This document shows, in pieces, positions 25,161-37,860 of a DNA stretch of 64,000 nt (positions within the stretch are counted from its first letter, which is position 1; each line of letters opens with the position of its first letter). The DNA lies in contig NC_084467.1 of the NCBI RefSeq assembly GCF_027409185.1, positions 79,864,501-79,928,500 of the forward strand. The letters run 5' to 3'. Source of the DNA: Cynocephalus volans (lineage: Eukaryota; Chordata; Mammalia; Dermoptera; Cynocephalidae). The notes below the pieces were generated by a model, which had not been told where the DNA came from, did no database searches, and was given only the letters and a program-made list of their open reading frames with translations. A program made the translations under genes and the position numbers.

Positions 25161-26504
25161 AGCATATCAGAATTCAGGTGAGTGAATGAGTGAACAAAGG
25201 ATTATGCATGTGTATAAATGTGAGTTTGTATATGGAGTTAAGATGTAAAATGGAGTCCCAATAAAAATGTTGAATGCCACCATTATTCTTTTTTTTTTCA
25301 AGAGATGACAGAATGCTATGTACCACAGAGAAGCACTGTGCAAACACGAGTTCATCTCACAAATATATTTCCTTTCACAACATTCTCTTTACTCTGACTG
25401 TAATTATTTCCATTTCCTCACCTGTTGAAGTTCACTCTTTCTTTGGCCTCAAAATATTATTTTGTTCACAACTGCAGATTAGGTTGGTAGAACATACTTT
25501 ACTTTAAATAATTTTAAGTGTTTTAGGAATTTTAATAACCAGGGTGATCATATAATTTATCATTCAATCCAGAACACTTATGGAGAGTAAAAGAGGCACT
25601 ATTACTCAGCTGGGCCAACAAGGCTAAACCAAATTATAACTTAATAATTAAGAACTGTGTTCTTAATATTGCCAGAATAAAAAAATAGAATTTAACTAAA
25701 ATATTATCAACCACAAAAAAGTCAATAGTTAAAATAAAAAATCCAAAAACATTCAATATGAACTATATCATGAAATTTCTGATTTTAAACGAAAATTACA
25801 TAATTTTCTTATTAGACAGTATATAGAATTAACCAGAAAAAAATCTGCATGAGCATGTAAAACATTAATCTAAAGAGATCAAAATCTGAAAAAGAAGCCT
25901 ACTAATAGTGTAGTCTACAGCAATTGGAATAAATCCTTGAATAAGAAGTCTGCCTTGAATTTACAAGACAGGATATAAAGTAAACCCTTTGATACTAGTC
26001 TCTTTGGACAAAAATACATTTACAGAAAAAACAGCTTCATAAATTATCTACAACTGAAGACCCATGAAAATTATTAAATAATTTATTTTAACCTACCAAA
26101 TGGAAGATAAACTGGGTCAGTTCTAGGCAAAATTTTAATCTCTGCAATTTATTCTTTTTTGATAATTTAACTGTCCCAAGCACGGCTACGTCTTCCATGT
26201 CTTCAATTCCAAAGCTTTCTTATTTTCTTCATCAGTTCCTTTTACTAATGTTAGGGAGGATGTGATTTAATTTATACTTGTGATAATAGAATTAGTTTTA
26301 AAGTTACACAGTTCTTGTATCTTAAGCATCTTCTACTCTTAAAAAAATACTAATAATTTCTTAGTTCTGTATTCTTTCTACTTCATTTTTATTTTGGCAT
26401 CTCTCCTTTCTCAATTTTCTGCCAGAGGATGACAGCCTTTGGGAGATATGCAAAGTCTATATATATAAAAATTCTTATCTGTGGATGAATAAGTGCATCT
26501 TTCT

Positions 26505-26580
26505 GAGATGGGACCCATAGCTTTCATAAAATTTTCAAAGAGGCCAGTGACCCCCCAAAAGATTGAGAATCATCACATCA
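26505..26580 (+). repeat. MER5-like hAT end
   Basis: gggacccatagctttcataaaattttcaaag followed by gattgagaatcatc is close to the 3' end of MER5-type hAT-Charlie elements. Confidence 0.45.
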
Positions 26581-27911
26581 GAAGTATGTATCAGTGAACA
26601 GATATTTTGGGGACCAGAGGGGTATCCTTTTTACTAGGGTAGCTGGAGATACGTTAAGTTAGAAGAAATATTTCTTCCCCTCAAAAGGCCACCAGTTCCC
26701 ATAAAAGAGGCCAGGAGCTGGTGGCTTCTAAGAAGGCTTGAAAGTTTATTCTCTCACAGGAAACCGAAGGCCTTCACCATTTAGTATATAAATATGGGGG
26801 TATAAAAGCTTTTCCTTAAAGAGTGGATCACACAGCTTAAAATCCACATGAATGAAGACTGTTTGTATTAGGAACACACATACTAAACATCTTTATGGAG
26901 GCTTTATCCCTACTATCTTCCTTTTTCATTGTTCCAGTTTTGTGATATACTCATATTAAGGTGAGGTTTTATAAAAATAAGTTTGTATATTATTCATCAA
27001 AAGAGCATCTACATATTCTTTAAAAATGATGCTTGTTACTCATAATGTAACATAAAAGATTTGTAAATCACTTACAGTAACCCTGTGGGGAACCCTCTAG
27101 GACCACAGGTTGGGACCCTTGCTTTATACCAGTGATACTGATATTGAGGAAGAGAATAAGTATGTGGAATTTATAAACATAATACAGACTCCTCCCCTTG
27201 GAAAACAGAAAATATTAATAAAGCTAGATAAAAACTGCTTATTTGGCAAGAATAAATAGCAAAGATGTCATCTGTGTAGCTCTACTGGTCAACAAGATTT
27301 TAAAAACAAGGGTAAAATGTTTCAGAATTTCCAAGAAAAGGAGGCATAAATTTTTTACGTTTCTCAAAAGTGGGTACTGGATGTGGAAAATACCACCCTA
27401 GACTTTCTTCAGCTTTTCATTTCCTTTCATTTGCCTAGGACGGCCAAACACACACTTTATATTTTCTAGCACTTGTGACACTTTGGCTAGTATTTAATTA
27501 ATGATACTTTAAAAACATGATCCTCTTTTTTCCTTGATGGCCTTGAATATATGCCCATTCATCCTATATTACTTTTCTGTTTTTTAGGTAATGTTCAATA
27601 GAATGCACCCTTGGTCAATGGAGGGTTATGTTTTGAAGAATTTTCAGATGAGGTGAAAGCATTTTTTTTAACGTACTCACAAAATCTGAACTGTAGAGAA
27701 CTTGCCTCATTGGATATTTGCATAATAGGCTTGAACAGTCAAAAGAGAACACTTTCTGGAGTCCTCCAAAGCCTAATCTAGGCCTAACCATTTCTTGGGT
27801 CCCTGTTCTTTCAGTCTTCACCAGAATGCTCCCCACCTTTAACACAACTTTATTTTAGGATTTTCAATTGTATTCATTCTAAAATAAATCCAAGAAATGG
27901 ACCTCCTGTAT

Positions 27912-28152
27912 ATGGTAGAGAATACAGTGATTAAAAACAAAGGTCTAGGGTTAAGACAGGCTTGATCTGAATTTCAACTCTGCTATTTATTAACTTTATA
28001 AGTGTGGGCAAATTGCTTAAGTTCTCTAAGCCCTAGTTTCCTGTAAAATGGAGAGAATTATAGTACCTACAACTCATATGGTTGTTGCGAAGATTAAATA
28101 TGCACATAAACTTGACACACAGTATATAAGTGTTCAATAAAGGCTAGCTGCT
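27912..28152 (+). repeat. MIR SINE
   Basis: Nearly full-length MIR. Recognisable blocks are the caggcttgatctgaatttc region, the CORE (tgtgggcaaattgcttaag, ctaagccctagtttcct), gtacctacaactcatatg, and the 3' aaggctagctgctat. Confidence 0.85.
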
Positions 28153-29370
28153 ATAACAGTAATAATGATTTCTCATTTCTACAGTCTCTTATTTTCATTG
28201 CCCTGCACCTCAAATGTCTGCAATCACTTTCCAAGCCTGATGAAGGTGGGGTATATAAAAATTATAACCTCACTGTAGGACTAAACCAGTAAAGTAAAAT
28301 CACTCTAATCTCCTCCTCAATATAAATGGTCAAGAGTCATCCCCGTCATTTGTACATCATGTCAAGGAAAAAGCAAAGAAGCAGAAGAAAGACACCAGTA
28401 GGAATACAAGTATTTCTTTGGCAGCAAGAATATAATGGATATAAGTCATAGGACATGAGGGAGAACAAAAAAGTTGGGAAAACAACTAGAAGAAAGCAGA
28501 AGGCAGTGAACTAAGAGAGCAAGAGAAATAAAAAGATTGGAAAGAATTTTAGGCAAAAGGATTAATGTAGATCTATTTAGAAAAGGGTATATTTTAAGAT
28601 GTGAGAGAAATGGGATTTACTAAAGCAGGGTAGCTTGAAAGACTACAAACGAAAAAGCAAAGCATTTGGCAAGGTATAAGAAGTATATTACATATGAGTA
28701 AGCTAATAAAATTTTTACAGACGAGCAGTATGAAGAGGTATCTGCAAGGTTGAGCTAACCAACCAAAAATAACACAGAAATGTGCATGTTATCACTTATA
28801 TGCATAGCTATTTATTAGTCCTAAATATAGTTTAGGGCCACTAAAAGAAAAATCTATTCAGTTGTCAAAACAGGCCATTACTAAGGCTTGCCCAAGATTT
28901 GATCTATAGGTTAATGAACACTCATTAGTTTGCTTAGTTTTCTAATCAATCCTACATATTTGAAATTTCACTATAATTTCCTTTTCTAGTATAGCACTTC
29001 CCCAAGCTACTACTACAATCTTCTTTTTATCAAAGAGAGGTGTCTTACTGAAATCTAACAAAAATAAATTTAAAAATCAAAAATAGTATAATATAAAAAT
29101 CAATGGGATTAATGTAGACTCAAAAGTTCCACACCACTATTGGGTTATTTTTTTCTTCAAATCAAGTCAATAAGAGCCAAATGAAAAAGAATAACTTGCT
29201 TAAAATTATATGTAACAGTTTACAAGTTGCTGAAATTTAATGTGTATTCAGATTCAACTGCTGCTTACCAAAGACACCTATAAATATTATCTGAATTAGC
29301 ACCAGTCTGGTGAGAAAAAAAGTATTGTATTGTATCAAACAGACTTGCTGTGATATCTGTTCAAACATAC

Positions 29371-29493
29371 CTGTACCAGTCAAAAGTCCAGCACTCTTCT
29401 TTCGTGCATAAGCGCGTAAGTGGTTGGACAGGCTAACAGCACTTGTAAACGTCGTATTGCAATGCACACATGTTCTAAGCTTCACAGGCATAC
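29371..29493 (-). CDS. ZNF644: Candidate alternative ZNF644 exon encoding an extra degenerate zinc finger
   Basis: A 123-nt segment lies between an AATGATAG acceptor and an ACAG|GTATG donor on the same strand as ZNF644. It is open throughout and phase 1 at both ends. Splicing it between the exons ending at 31445 and starting at 15262 adds exactly 41 residues without changing the frame. The encoded peptide has CX2C, twelve residues, then an LSNHLRAY core, closely matching the LSNHVRGH fingers of the two preceding exons. The last zinc ligand is Tyr instead of His, so the finger is degenerate. Length arithmetic against the 1,327-residue human isoform, as I remember it, suggests the canonical isoform omits it. 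I infer a cassette exon; transcript data would decide. It is unlikely to be chance, because frame, strand, splice sites and finger type all agree. Confidence 0.75.
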
Positions 29494-31444
29494 CTATCAT
29501 TCAAAAGAAAACTATAATCCAGTTCTCACTTCAAAAAGTGAAATTTTCTTAGCTTAAAGCGTGTAGAAAAGTACCACAATAAAGATGGTTTAAAAAAAAA
29601 CGTTCATTGAATTAACTTCACTTAAAATGAGGGGGGATTAAGTTCACAATTATTAGTTTGTAATTAGTATTTAGAGCCAACCCATGCTCTTTGTAAAGGT
29701 AGAAGAGGAAGGACTTAAACCTCTGAGATCCTCTGGATTTAACACCTATTATCACTTTCTTGCAGATTTCTGTGTTACGCAGATCATTTCTCAAACCTAC
29801 TAAAATACAACCCTGTGATTTGAATAGCACAGTTCTTGTTGAGAAGTTTCAAAGCTTACATTACCAATAAAAAGAACTAAAAAGTCTAGTTGACAAAGTG
29901 GTAATTAAAGTGTTTTACCCACAAAACTATAAAAGGCTCAATACTAAATTAGGCTTTCCGATGAAGGCTGGGAGAAAAGGTGGTAAAACACACCACTGAA
30001 CAGCTGTTAGACACAACATTTTATTCAGGGCATTTTATGTTCATTACTCTGAATGCGCAATCAATAATGAAAGTTAATGATTTGAAGTTTTTTGTTAAAA
30101 TCTTTGTGCTAAATAAATGATCAACAAGCTAACATCTTAGTCATCACAGGAAAGAAAACATGTTGAAACAATAAGAAACTCCTAATTTCTCAGACAACCC
30201 TCACTCCCCCAACACACTTCAGTTGACTTCGTCTACATTATTATAGCCACAAATATGTTTCCATCCTCTGAAGTATACTACACCTTGGTCAACACAGCTA
30301 ACACATCTTCTTCCCCACATTTTATCCTTTGGAAAAGATACGGAAAGCTCTTGACTTTGAAAGACTCTCCTTGTACAGAAAAAAGAGCCCTACTAGCCAG
30401 AAGCCCATACAAGATAAATTGTTTTTCAGACCACTAACAACACAAATTAATCTTTCCTTAAATCAAAACTGCATTACAAATACATGGGATATATCAATGT
30501 TTGCCCAAGGCAAACAAATCAACATGACTTCACAGTAATTTTACTCATTATTTATCCATTAGCCATTACTATTACCTCAGACACAGTCAACTTAGGGCTC
30601 TAATCATGAGCCCATCTAAGTAAGCCTTCAACATAACCTCCAAAAGAAATCTATGAAGACACTTAAAATTCTTCTAGTTTAAAAGTATAAACCAACTTAG
30701 CAATACCAAATAAAATTTGGTTACTTTAACTGTCACATCATTTGCCAGTACATACAAAATATTCCTTTACAAAGGAAAAACACTGGTGCACAAGCACTAA
30801 GCTAAATCATCTGTTCTGTTCAATTAAAATGCTGTCATAAAAATCTAAAACCCCACACAAACATGTTTTATACTCACACAGTTCTCCAAAACCAAACTAT
30901 CCCACAATACAATGAAGAAATGCAGAAGGAGAGGTTTCTTTGGGTTAACCACAACATACAACAGATACCAATCCATTCAGTTCATACAGTCTGTTTTGTT
31001 TTGTTTTACCCATGCAGTGGAAAAACAAATAACTAAATCTTGAAAACATTATCACTTTGAAACAATGGCAAAAATATGACAGAAGTTTGCCTTTTCGGTA
31101 ATACTATGCTTTTGAACAATGTCAACCTCCCATCCATAACCATCCTACAGCCATAGTAAATTTTATTTTTACAGATCAGCTTTTTGTTTTTTTGTGTGGT
31201 TTTCTTTTACTTTTGTTCTCACCTTATATTCAGACCAAGAAATGAGGCAGAGAGAACTCAGTGCTGATGAGCATCAATTCAAGAATTATATAGAAGTGAC
31301 AGTAGAATAACCAATCTGTGCTCTGTAAAAAAAAGCAGCTTAAAGATTCTGAGAAAGTGTTTTCCACAAATACTCTACTAAAGAAAGCATAATTGAACTG
31401 CTTTTAAATTATATATGAGAAAATAATCATAAATGTCCTCTTAC
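29494..31444 (-). other. ZNF644: ZNF644 intron between the 603-nt exon and the candidate exon
   Basis: It starts with GTAAGAGG and ends with GATAG. No repeat or coding region recognised. If the 123-nt exon is skipped, this joins with 15263-29370 into one 16.2-kb intron. Confidence 0.75.
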
Positions 31445-32047
31445 CTGAGTGCACAGTCAAGTCCATTTTTTGTGGTTGATACATCAATGGACTGTCATTT
31501 AATGGAAGAACACATTTCTGAACAAATCTCTTTCTTGCTGTCTGATTATGGATCTTTTGAGGAAAAATAGCAGAATTCCTTTCTTCTCCCATCCTTTTAT
31601 TTTTAAGAAGTTCTATCAGTGTAAGAGACTGATTCTTTTTTCCACTGGGCAGTTCTGGTTTTGTTTCATCATATTCATTTAAGAAATTCAGCCCTTCTTC
31701 CTCTGATGCAGATACTGACAGAGTTTCAGTCTTTAGGCCATTACGGTATGCTTCAAGAGGTATAACATTTTGAGATAGAAAGTCATCACTTGATGCAAGT
31801 TTTTGAGCTACAAATGGTCTGGGAATAATACGGCGACTGTTCAATGCCTTTAAGATTTTTTCATATTTTTCTTCATTTTGCATCATCTCATTCAGAACAC
31901 AGATTGGAGATTTGTGAGCATCCCATTTGGTCTTTCCAAGTCTTTTCAGGTGGCCTCTAACATGATTTGATAATCCAATTTTAGTATCAAACCAACCGCC
32001 ACAGAGCTGACAAGTGTGTTCAGAAGTAGTTTCAGACTTCTCTATAG
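31445..32047 (-). CDS. ZNF644: ZNF644 second coding exon (codons 1003-1203)
   Basis: The acceptor is a T-run ending in TTTTAG before 32047 and the donor is CTCAG|GTAAGAGG after 31445. The exon is 603 nt and enters and leaves in phase 1, so G from the large exon plus CT makes Ala1003. It encodes a C2H2 finger (C1015, C1018, H1031, H1035) with the same LSNHVRGH core as the finger at 940-960. A long linker rich in Lys, Glu and Ser follows. The intron separating it from the large exon is only 177 bp. Codon numbers count from the ATG at 35231 and omit the optional 123-nt exon. Paired fingers of this style are shared with WIZ, which supports a role in the G9a/GLP complex; that functional link is family knowledge, not something the sequence shows. 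Confidence 0.96.
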
Positions 32048-32224
32048 CTAAAAAAAATTTTTTAAGAGTAATATCAGAATTTTTTATAAACTGACCACCC
32101 TAAAATGAATTAGCTCTGCAATAGGAATTATGTGATTCTAATAAAGACCAAACTCAAACAAAACTAAAATCCTCTGAATATGAACACAGACCTTCTAGCC
32201 CAAATTATCCACATGAGAACTTAC
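32048..32224 (-). other. ZNF644: ZNF644 short intron (177 bp)
   Basis: GTAAGTTC donor and a T-rich tract ending TTTTAG. Nothing else recognised in it. Confidence 0.95.
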
Positions 32225-35200
32225 CTTTTCTAACTCGCTTAACAGGTGTCCCTGTGCCAGTTCTTTTGAAATGTTGCATTTTGTCACTTGTGGCTATTTG
32301 TTCTGGTGATACAACATGACGGGCTTCATAACTTAATCCTGCTCTGTGAAGATGTCCCCGGACATGATTTGACAACCCAACACCTGTTTCAAATGTTGCG
32401 GGGCAGTAAGGACATGATTTCTTCTCAAGAGACAAATCAGTCCAATGAAAAACAGAACTATGCTTTGACAATGAAGTTTCTGCATTTTCTAAATGCTGAG
32501 AATCATGTATCTCATGCAAAAAACTGTTAGTTCCAGCATCTTCATAATATTCAAAATAAAAGCCATCATTTTGATCATAACTAAGGGTAGCATTTTCTCC
32601 AGGCTCTTGACCTTCCACCTTGCTTTTAAATAGAGGGAGTAAGTTTACATGTTCTTGATTAATATCATTATAGGTTTCATCTTCTATGGCTTGTGTAGTA
32701 TAGTCAGCTAGCTCAACATTATCCCAGGAACTTTCATCTTCTGTTTCATAACTATCTTTCTTTTCAGCGGAATTAAGTTTCTGCAAAACAACAACAGTCA
32801 TTTTATGCAAAAAATCTGGATAGCTATCCAAGTCTTCTCCTCCAACAGAACTTTCCTTCTTAGATTCCTTAGCTACTCTCTTTACAGCTACACGCCTGTG
32901 GTCTTTGAAGCTTTCTGGCCTTTTGGTGTCAGGATTATGAGGATCTGAAATAAAACTATTGTTGTGAGAATTACTAGACGATGAAAACAGATGTAAAGAA
33001 TTTAATGAATTACCTTCTTTTTTGAAATGCAGAGGATATGATTCACCTGATTTTTTTATCGTTTTGTAGTTTTCGTATTTGTGTCGATATATATAGTTGC
33101 TATTTGCCTTGGCATTAGGTTTTTCTTTTGCTGCTTGATGGAAATACTTTGGTTTTTGGTCAATGCTGCTTTTAATCATAACAGTCTTGTGAGGAGAGTT
33201 GCTTTGATTGCACATGTTTACACCTGATTGGGTGATGCTTTTCCGGGCTTTCTGTATTCTGTGTGGCCGCTTATGAAATTTTGAAAAATTACTTGATTGT
33301 GAGGATGATCCATATGTTCGCTTTACATCCTGTTTTAGAGCAGAATTCTTTGGAAATGTGGTCGACTGCTGTTTTACTAATGGTTTAGTGCTATCGATAT
33401 CTACAGGTTCTTCAAGGACGTCACTTTTTCTTTTATCAAGTCCAAGAGGATTACCAAATGAATCCACGCATGATGATGAATGCAAGTACTCCATGTGCTT
33501 TTTTAAAATACTTCTGGCTGAAGTAGTAAAAGGACACATCTTACATATGTAGGTAGCTGATTTTTTGGATGATCCTACAACAGAGTCTTTCATGAAAGCC
33601 TTTTTTGGGGTTTTCCTCTGGGCTATATCAGAACTGACTACAGGGCATTTTACCACTGCTCCATGGGCAATGCCTCGATGACATTCTAATTCATTTTCTG
33701 TCACTGCCATGAAGTTACACTCTTCACAGCAATAGTACCTTTTATCTTTTTCATGGGTTTTAGCATGTTGCACAAATGTTTTAGGGCAATTGGTACCAAA
33801 CACACACTGAGGACACTGTAATCGTGCACTTCTTCCTTCATCCTGAAGTTCTTTCAATTCACGAATTTCCTCCATCAACTTCTGTCTTCTTTCTTGGTGA
33901 ATAATCATATGTTTCAGAAGTGAATTGCGATCTCGAAATGTCCGTCCACATTCTCTACAAGCATATGGTCTTGGGACATTAAGATGGCGAAAGTGACTAT
34001 TCCCATCTAAATGATACATCATATGCCTGTGGAGGTGCTTTTTCTCCCTAAAATTCACATTGCACTTTGTACAAGGGTAAAACGATGGCTCTTCAGTACT
34101 GAAAGTAGCAGGTGACTCAGAATCACTCTCTTCACATTTCTTTTTTAAGGTATTTGAAAGAAAAGTGCTAGTATGAACAGGTGAACTGTCTTCGCCACAC
34201 TTATCTGAGTTATAAATTACATGCTGGAAAGCATCCACAGATTCCAAGTCTTCATCAGTTGATTCAGGCTTCACTTTTGATAATGCATATTTCTGAGAGT
34301 CTATTGCTTGTAGCTCTTCATTCTGTTCAAGAAAGCCTACTTCTAGCATTTTTGATTTATTGGGTACACAATTAGAATCACTAAAGGAATCCTCAGTATA
34401 ACGAGTTATCTTGCTTACATCCATTTTTCGCTTTCTCTTTTTTTCTAGACCTACTTTAGAGTGAACTGGAGCTTTATCCATTGTTTCATCATTAGTCATA
34501 AGAAACTGAATGAACTCTTTTTGAGGATCCCAGTTTGTGTCATTTTCTGACCTAAATTCATCTGTACCTGAGGAAATTCCTGTTAACGTACTGACACAAT
34601 CACCTTTTACCACTAAATCATCACTATCCTCACCTTCCTCTACTTGATTTATTAAAGTGCTATCTGACTTTATACTACTTCCTACTGAATTCTGAATTTC
34701 ACAACCAACTGAAGCAGAGGTAGGTAGTTTTTTAATGGAATGGGCTGGATTCTTAGCATGTGCTACATCTGGTAACAAAAATAAAACTTGGTGTTGACTT
34801 GCTTTCTGTGGTGTAGACAGCTGAAGATCAGCTGCTACCTCCAAAGCTGAACCAGATTCTGCTGTTGGCTGATCCACAGGCTGTCCAGTGGTTAATGAAA
34901 CACTGCCTTTATTCATATTGGAAGTCTTAGTTAATGAGGAGTGTGAAACCGGTCCATTGACAGCAGCTCCTTTAGGCAAGATAAAGTTTTCACTAGAAAC
35001 AGTAGGAGCACCAGCATGTATAAATAGAGTAGACTGGCCTCCACTTAAGGCTTTTTCAGATTTTTCCTTTGACAGTTCTTCAGGCAGAGTCAACGTATTG
35101 TTTTTCTGAAATGATGTCTGACAATCTTTTGGTTTATGAACTCCACTCTCTTTCTGTGAGATAAAATTGTTGTCATCTAGGAGTTCTTCTTTAGCACCAG

Positions 35201-35262
35201 TAATATCGGTGTTTATCTTCAAATCATCCATATTGTTGGCCAGCCCATTTAACACATTTAGT
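32225..35262 (-). CDS. ZNF644: ZNF644 large coding exon (N-terminal 1,002 codons)
   Basis: Nuclear C2H2 zinc-finger protein known to work with WIZ in the G9a/GLP H3K9 methyltransferase complex. The exon runs from a TTTTCTAG acceptor (AG at 35264-35263) to an AAAAG|GTAAGT donor after 32225. The first in-frame ATG is 35231-35229, giving 1,002 codons plus one base (phase 1). Visible in the translation are a basic KKRKRK nuclear-localisation-like stretch near residues 264-269 and C2H2 fingers at about 387-407, 425-445, 473-493, 502-523, 563-584 and 940-960. The last has the LSNHVRGH core. The linkers are long, acidic and serine-rich, as expected for this protein. The frame also stays open from the ATG back to the acceptor (ten further codons), so an upstream exon may supply the real N-terminus. 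No frameshift or stop is present. Identification is from recognisable protein sequence; very sure. Confidence 0.97.
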
Positions 35263-36299
35263 CTAGAAAATGGAAAAAAAAAATTTAGATTTGCAAGGAA
35301 GAAAAAATACTATTCGAATGTATGGAGAATTAGAAGTATACATTTTTATTAGCTTAATTTTCTACTCTTCATTAAAATTGAGATCCTAATAATTTTCCAA
35401 GAATGAAGGAAAACTTAAACAAACGGAAACACTTGAAAAGCATCTCAAAGGTTAATACTGTTCTTCACGTTAGTCAACAACAATCCAATACTGCATATAT
35501 ATCAACTGTCTAAGGAAAAGCAACATACACAAGCACACAAACACACAATATAAATGAATATGCTACAAAAAAAATGAATATGCTACAGACTGAAAAAACC
35601 ACTTTAAAACCTCATATATAGATTGCTAATAAAAAGAAAACTTTTTCTCTATACTAGAGAATAATTTAAATTTTCAAACACTGCAGAGAAGCAAAAGTTT
35701 TGTCACTTAAAAGTTCACTGCTGAAGAAAGGTTACAAAATACCACTCAATAAAAAACTTGAATTGAATGAACATATTTGCTATCAATGTCAATGGCTTAT
35801 TATGAGACGGTAATTTTGATTTTTAAGACATTTAAGACTGCTTTGCTCTCAAGATGTTTAACATTCTCCTAAAATTCTACCAATTGTAAAAATACTTTAT
35901 TCATAGGGTTTCATTAATTCCTTATTAAAATTATCCTTAATTCTAACTTTAACTTTAGTATAGTTAAAATGAATGAAGCTCCATGTTAAATTCTCATACC
36001 CTGGGCCCCCAAATTCTAGGCATTCTCTAGAAGTAGTTATCCTATTTATGATCTGACAGTCTAGTGCAACGGCCTAAAAAATTTTACAATGAACCAACAA
36101 AAATATGTTTTTAATTTATTTCATATAAAATGTAGATAAAAATTTTCTAGGCATTTTAAAAAATACATTTAATCACTATGAAAAGACAGCATGATATTTT
36201 AAAAGTAAAGGAGACATCTGAATGTTTGAGAGAGATTCATTCCATGGCTGTAATGACTGCTCTTAGAAATGGCCACAATGTACTAGAATTGCCTGTCTT

Positions 36300-36435
36300 C
36301 TTGGAAGAAAGTATGCTCTCTGAGGGCAGGTACTGTAACCCAGTCACTGTCATATCTTTAGAACCTAGCTCAGCACTTGGCATAGGTGCTCAGGCAATAT
36401 TTGTTGAATAAAGAACTGAATAAGTATTGAATGAA
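36300..36435 (+). repeat. L2 3' terminus
   Basis: ctctgagggcaggtactgta, cctagctcagcacttggcat, then aggtgctcaggcaatatttg and gaatgaat: the L2 3' end in order. Confidence 0.75.
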
Positions 36436-36714
36436 TAAAAACAATTGCAAAACCAAAGTAAAAGCTCCTAAAATAGAATAATAGTTTTTATTCCTATGAA
36501 ATCTGGATATACCATTCAAATAATATGTTTCATAAAGTTCTGATTTCTTGACTCAGCAATTACAGCAAGATCCTCAAAATATCAAATAATCCTCATTTAC
36601 AATTTAAAGAACCTGCTATTTGGCAACCCCAGGTATTAACTATTTGAAGTACTAGCATAACTTCTGTATTTCTTTTCCTTTTGTACATAGTAGTATGCAC
36701 AGTTTATACATTCT

Positions 36715-36830
36715 CCAAATATTTATTGAGCACTTACTATGTGCCACGAACTGCTCTAGTATTAGAAATACAAAATTAAAAATAAAGACAGATTAAATTC
36801 CTGCTCTCAGATAAAGAATAAAACCCTCAC
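36715..36830 (+). repeat. Ancient interspersed repeat fragment
   Basis: atttattgagcacttactat followed by gtgccacgaactgctctag is a widespread old mammalian repeat motif. Family not certain. Confidence 0.5.
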
Positions 36831-37589
36831 AGTTTTCTTTTATAGTATTTTTAATTTATATAACAAGTAATAATATTTTAGAAAAGCAGGAGACTGCAAT
36901 CCAAATTAAAACATTTTCAATAAAATTCAAAATATCTACTATCCTTTATGGTGTCAATTTCATGCTTTGTAAAACATTAAGTGTAGTTCAAGAATAAAAG
37001 AATTGTTATTTCTTAACTCAGAACAAGCACTTAAAAATATGATCTTATTCTTTCTACAAAATGTGTTCTTTAATACAACAAACATTACAAATATTTTTCT
37101 TTGGCATTGTTATTTATATCAACAATCATTTTTCCGCCCCTCGTAGGTTTTAGAATTCTGTTTTGAGATTGGTAAACATCCACAGTAATAAAAATAGACT
37201 TCCAATAAGATCATATTCAATGATATCACCACAAAATGGTGCTAATGCAGCACCCAGCAGGAGTCTCTACATCACACACACAGAAGTTAAAAATGGGCAG
37301 CACATAAACATGTGTTAGAAGGGAGTGTGCAAATGTCAATGAAAGAAAAGCAAGTCTTGGTGCCATACTATTACCCATTCCTGATATTTCTCATTAAATT
37401 AGGTAGAAAAAGTAAAATGCCTCAATAGCAACAATCTAATAAATCTAAAATGAATGACAAAATTTTTTAAAAACTACCCTAAAAGTTACTTTCTGTTCCT
37501 ACTTATTATAATCACAGAGGTAGACAAATATATGCTCAGTCAATTTGAAAGCGTATATTAGCTTTTCTCAACAGGAAGCAACATTGCTA

Positions 37590-37860
37590 ACGAAGTGGTA
37601 AATTCAGTGTTAATGAGTGGCTTCACTGTTACCACCTCGGAGGTAAAACCTTCCATGTTCTATGTTCCACCCATCTGTTCTGGTGTTAGAGGTTCAGAGA
37701 TGGAACAGACGCTTCCCATTTAAAGCAACTTCATTGGTACCCCCTGAACAGCAGGGTGACAAACTATGAGAATATGATGTCGGCCTGGAGACTACATCCT
37801 CATTACCAGAACGGCTTTAGAAGAGCTTTTCATAAGTTCATATCCTGAAGGTATCAAACT
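37590..37860. other. Unexplained, comparatively GC-rich intronic patch
   Basis: About 270 bp less AT-rich than its surroundings, with several CpGs (cctcggagg, cagacgctt, atgtcggcc, gaacggct). There is no open frame of note and no recognised repeat. It may be an old hAT-type element or a conserved noncoding element. Confidence 0.3.

Larger units (their letters stand above)
15263..29370 (-). other. ZNF644: ZNF644 long intron (14.1 kb)
   Basis: Lies between the 103-nt exon and the 123-nt candidate exon. It holds a solo class I LTR (21963-22270), L2 and MIR fossils, hAT-like remnants, a CAG microsatellite and a poly-T run, all listed separately. Between these the sequence is AT-rich and I see no further exon; the short open frames are not conserved-looking. 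Confidence 0.85.

Noticed and set aside
26581..27125. One large hAT element from 25050 to 27125
   Set aside because: Possible matching ends were noticed, but the interior is not recognisable and no 8-bp duplication was found, so only the end pieces are reported.
32288..35109. Plus-strand open frames of 60-80 codons opposite the large ZNF644 exon
   Set aside because: They are antisense shadows of the coding exon without domain content.
35232..35255. GTG start eight codons upstream of the ATG in the large ZNF644 exon
   Set aside because: It is only an open-frame extension. The mammalian start would be the ATG at 35231 or one in an upstream exon.
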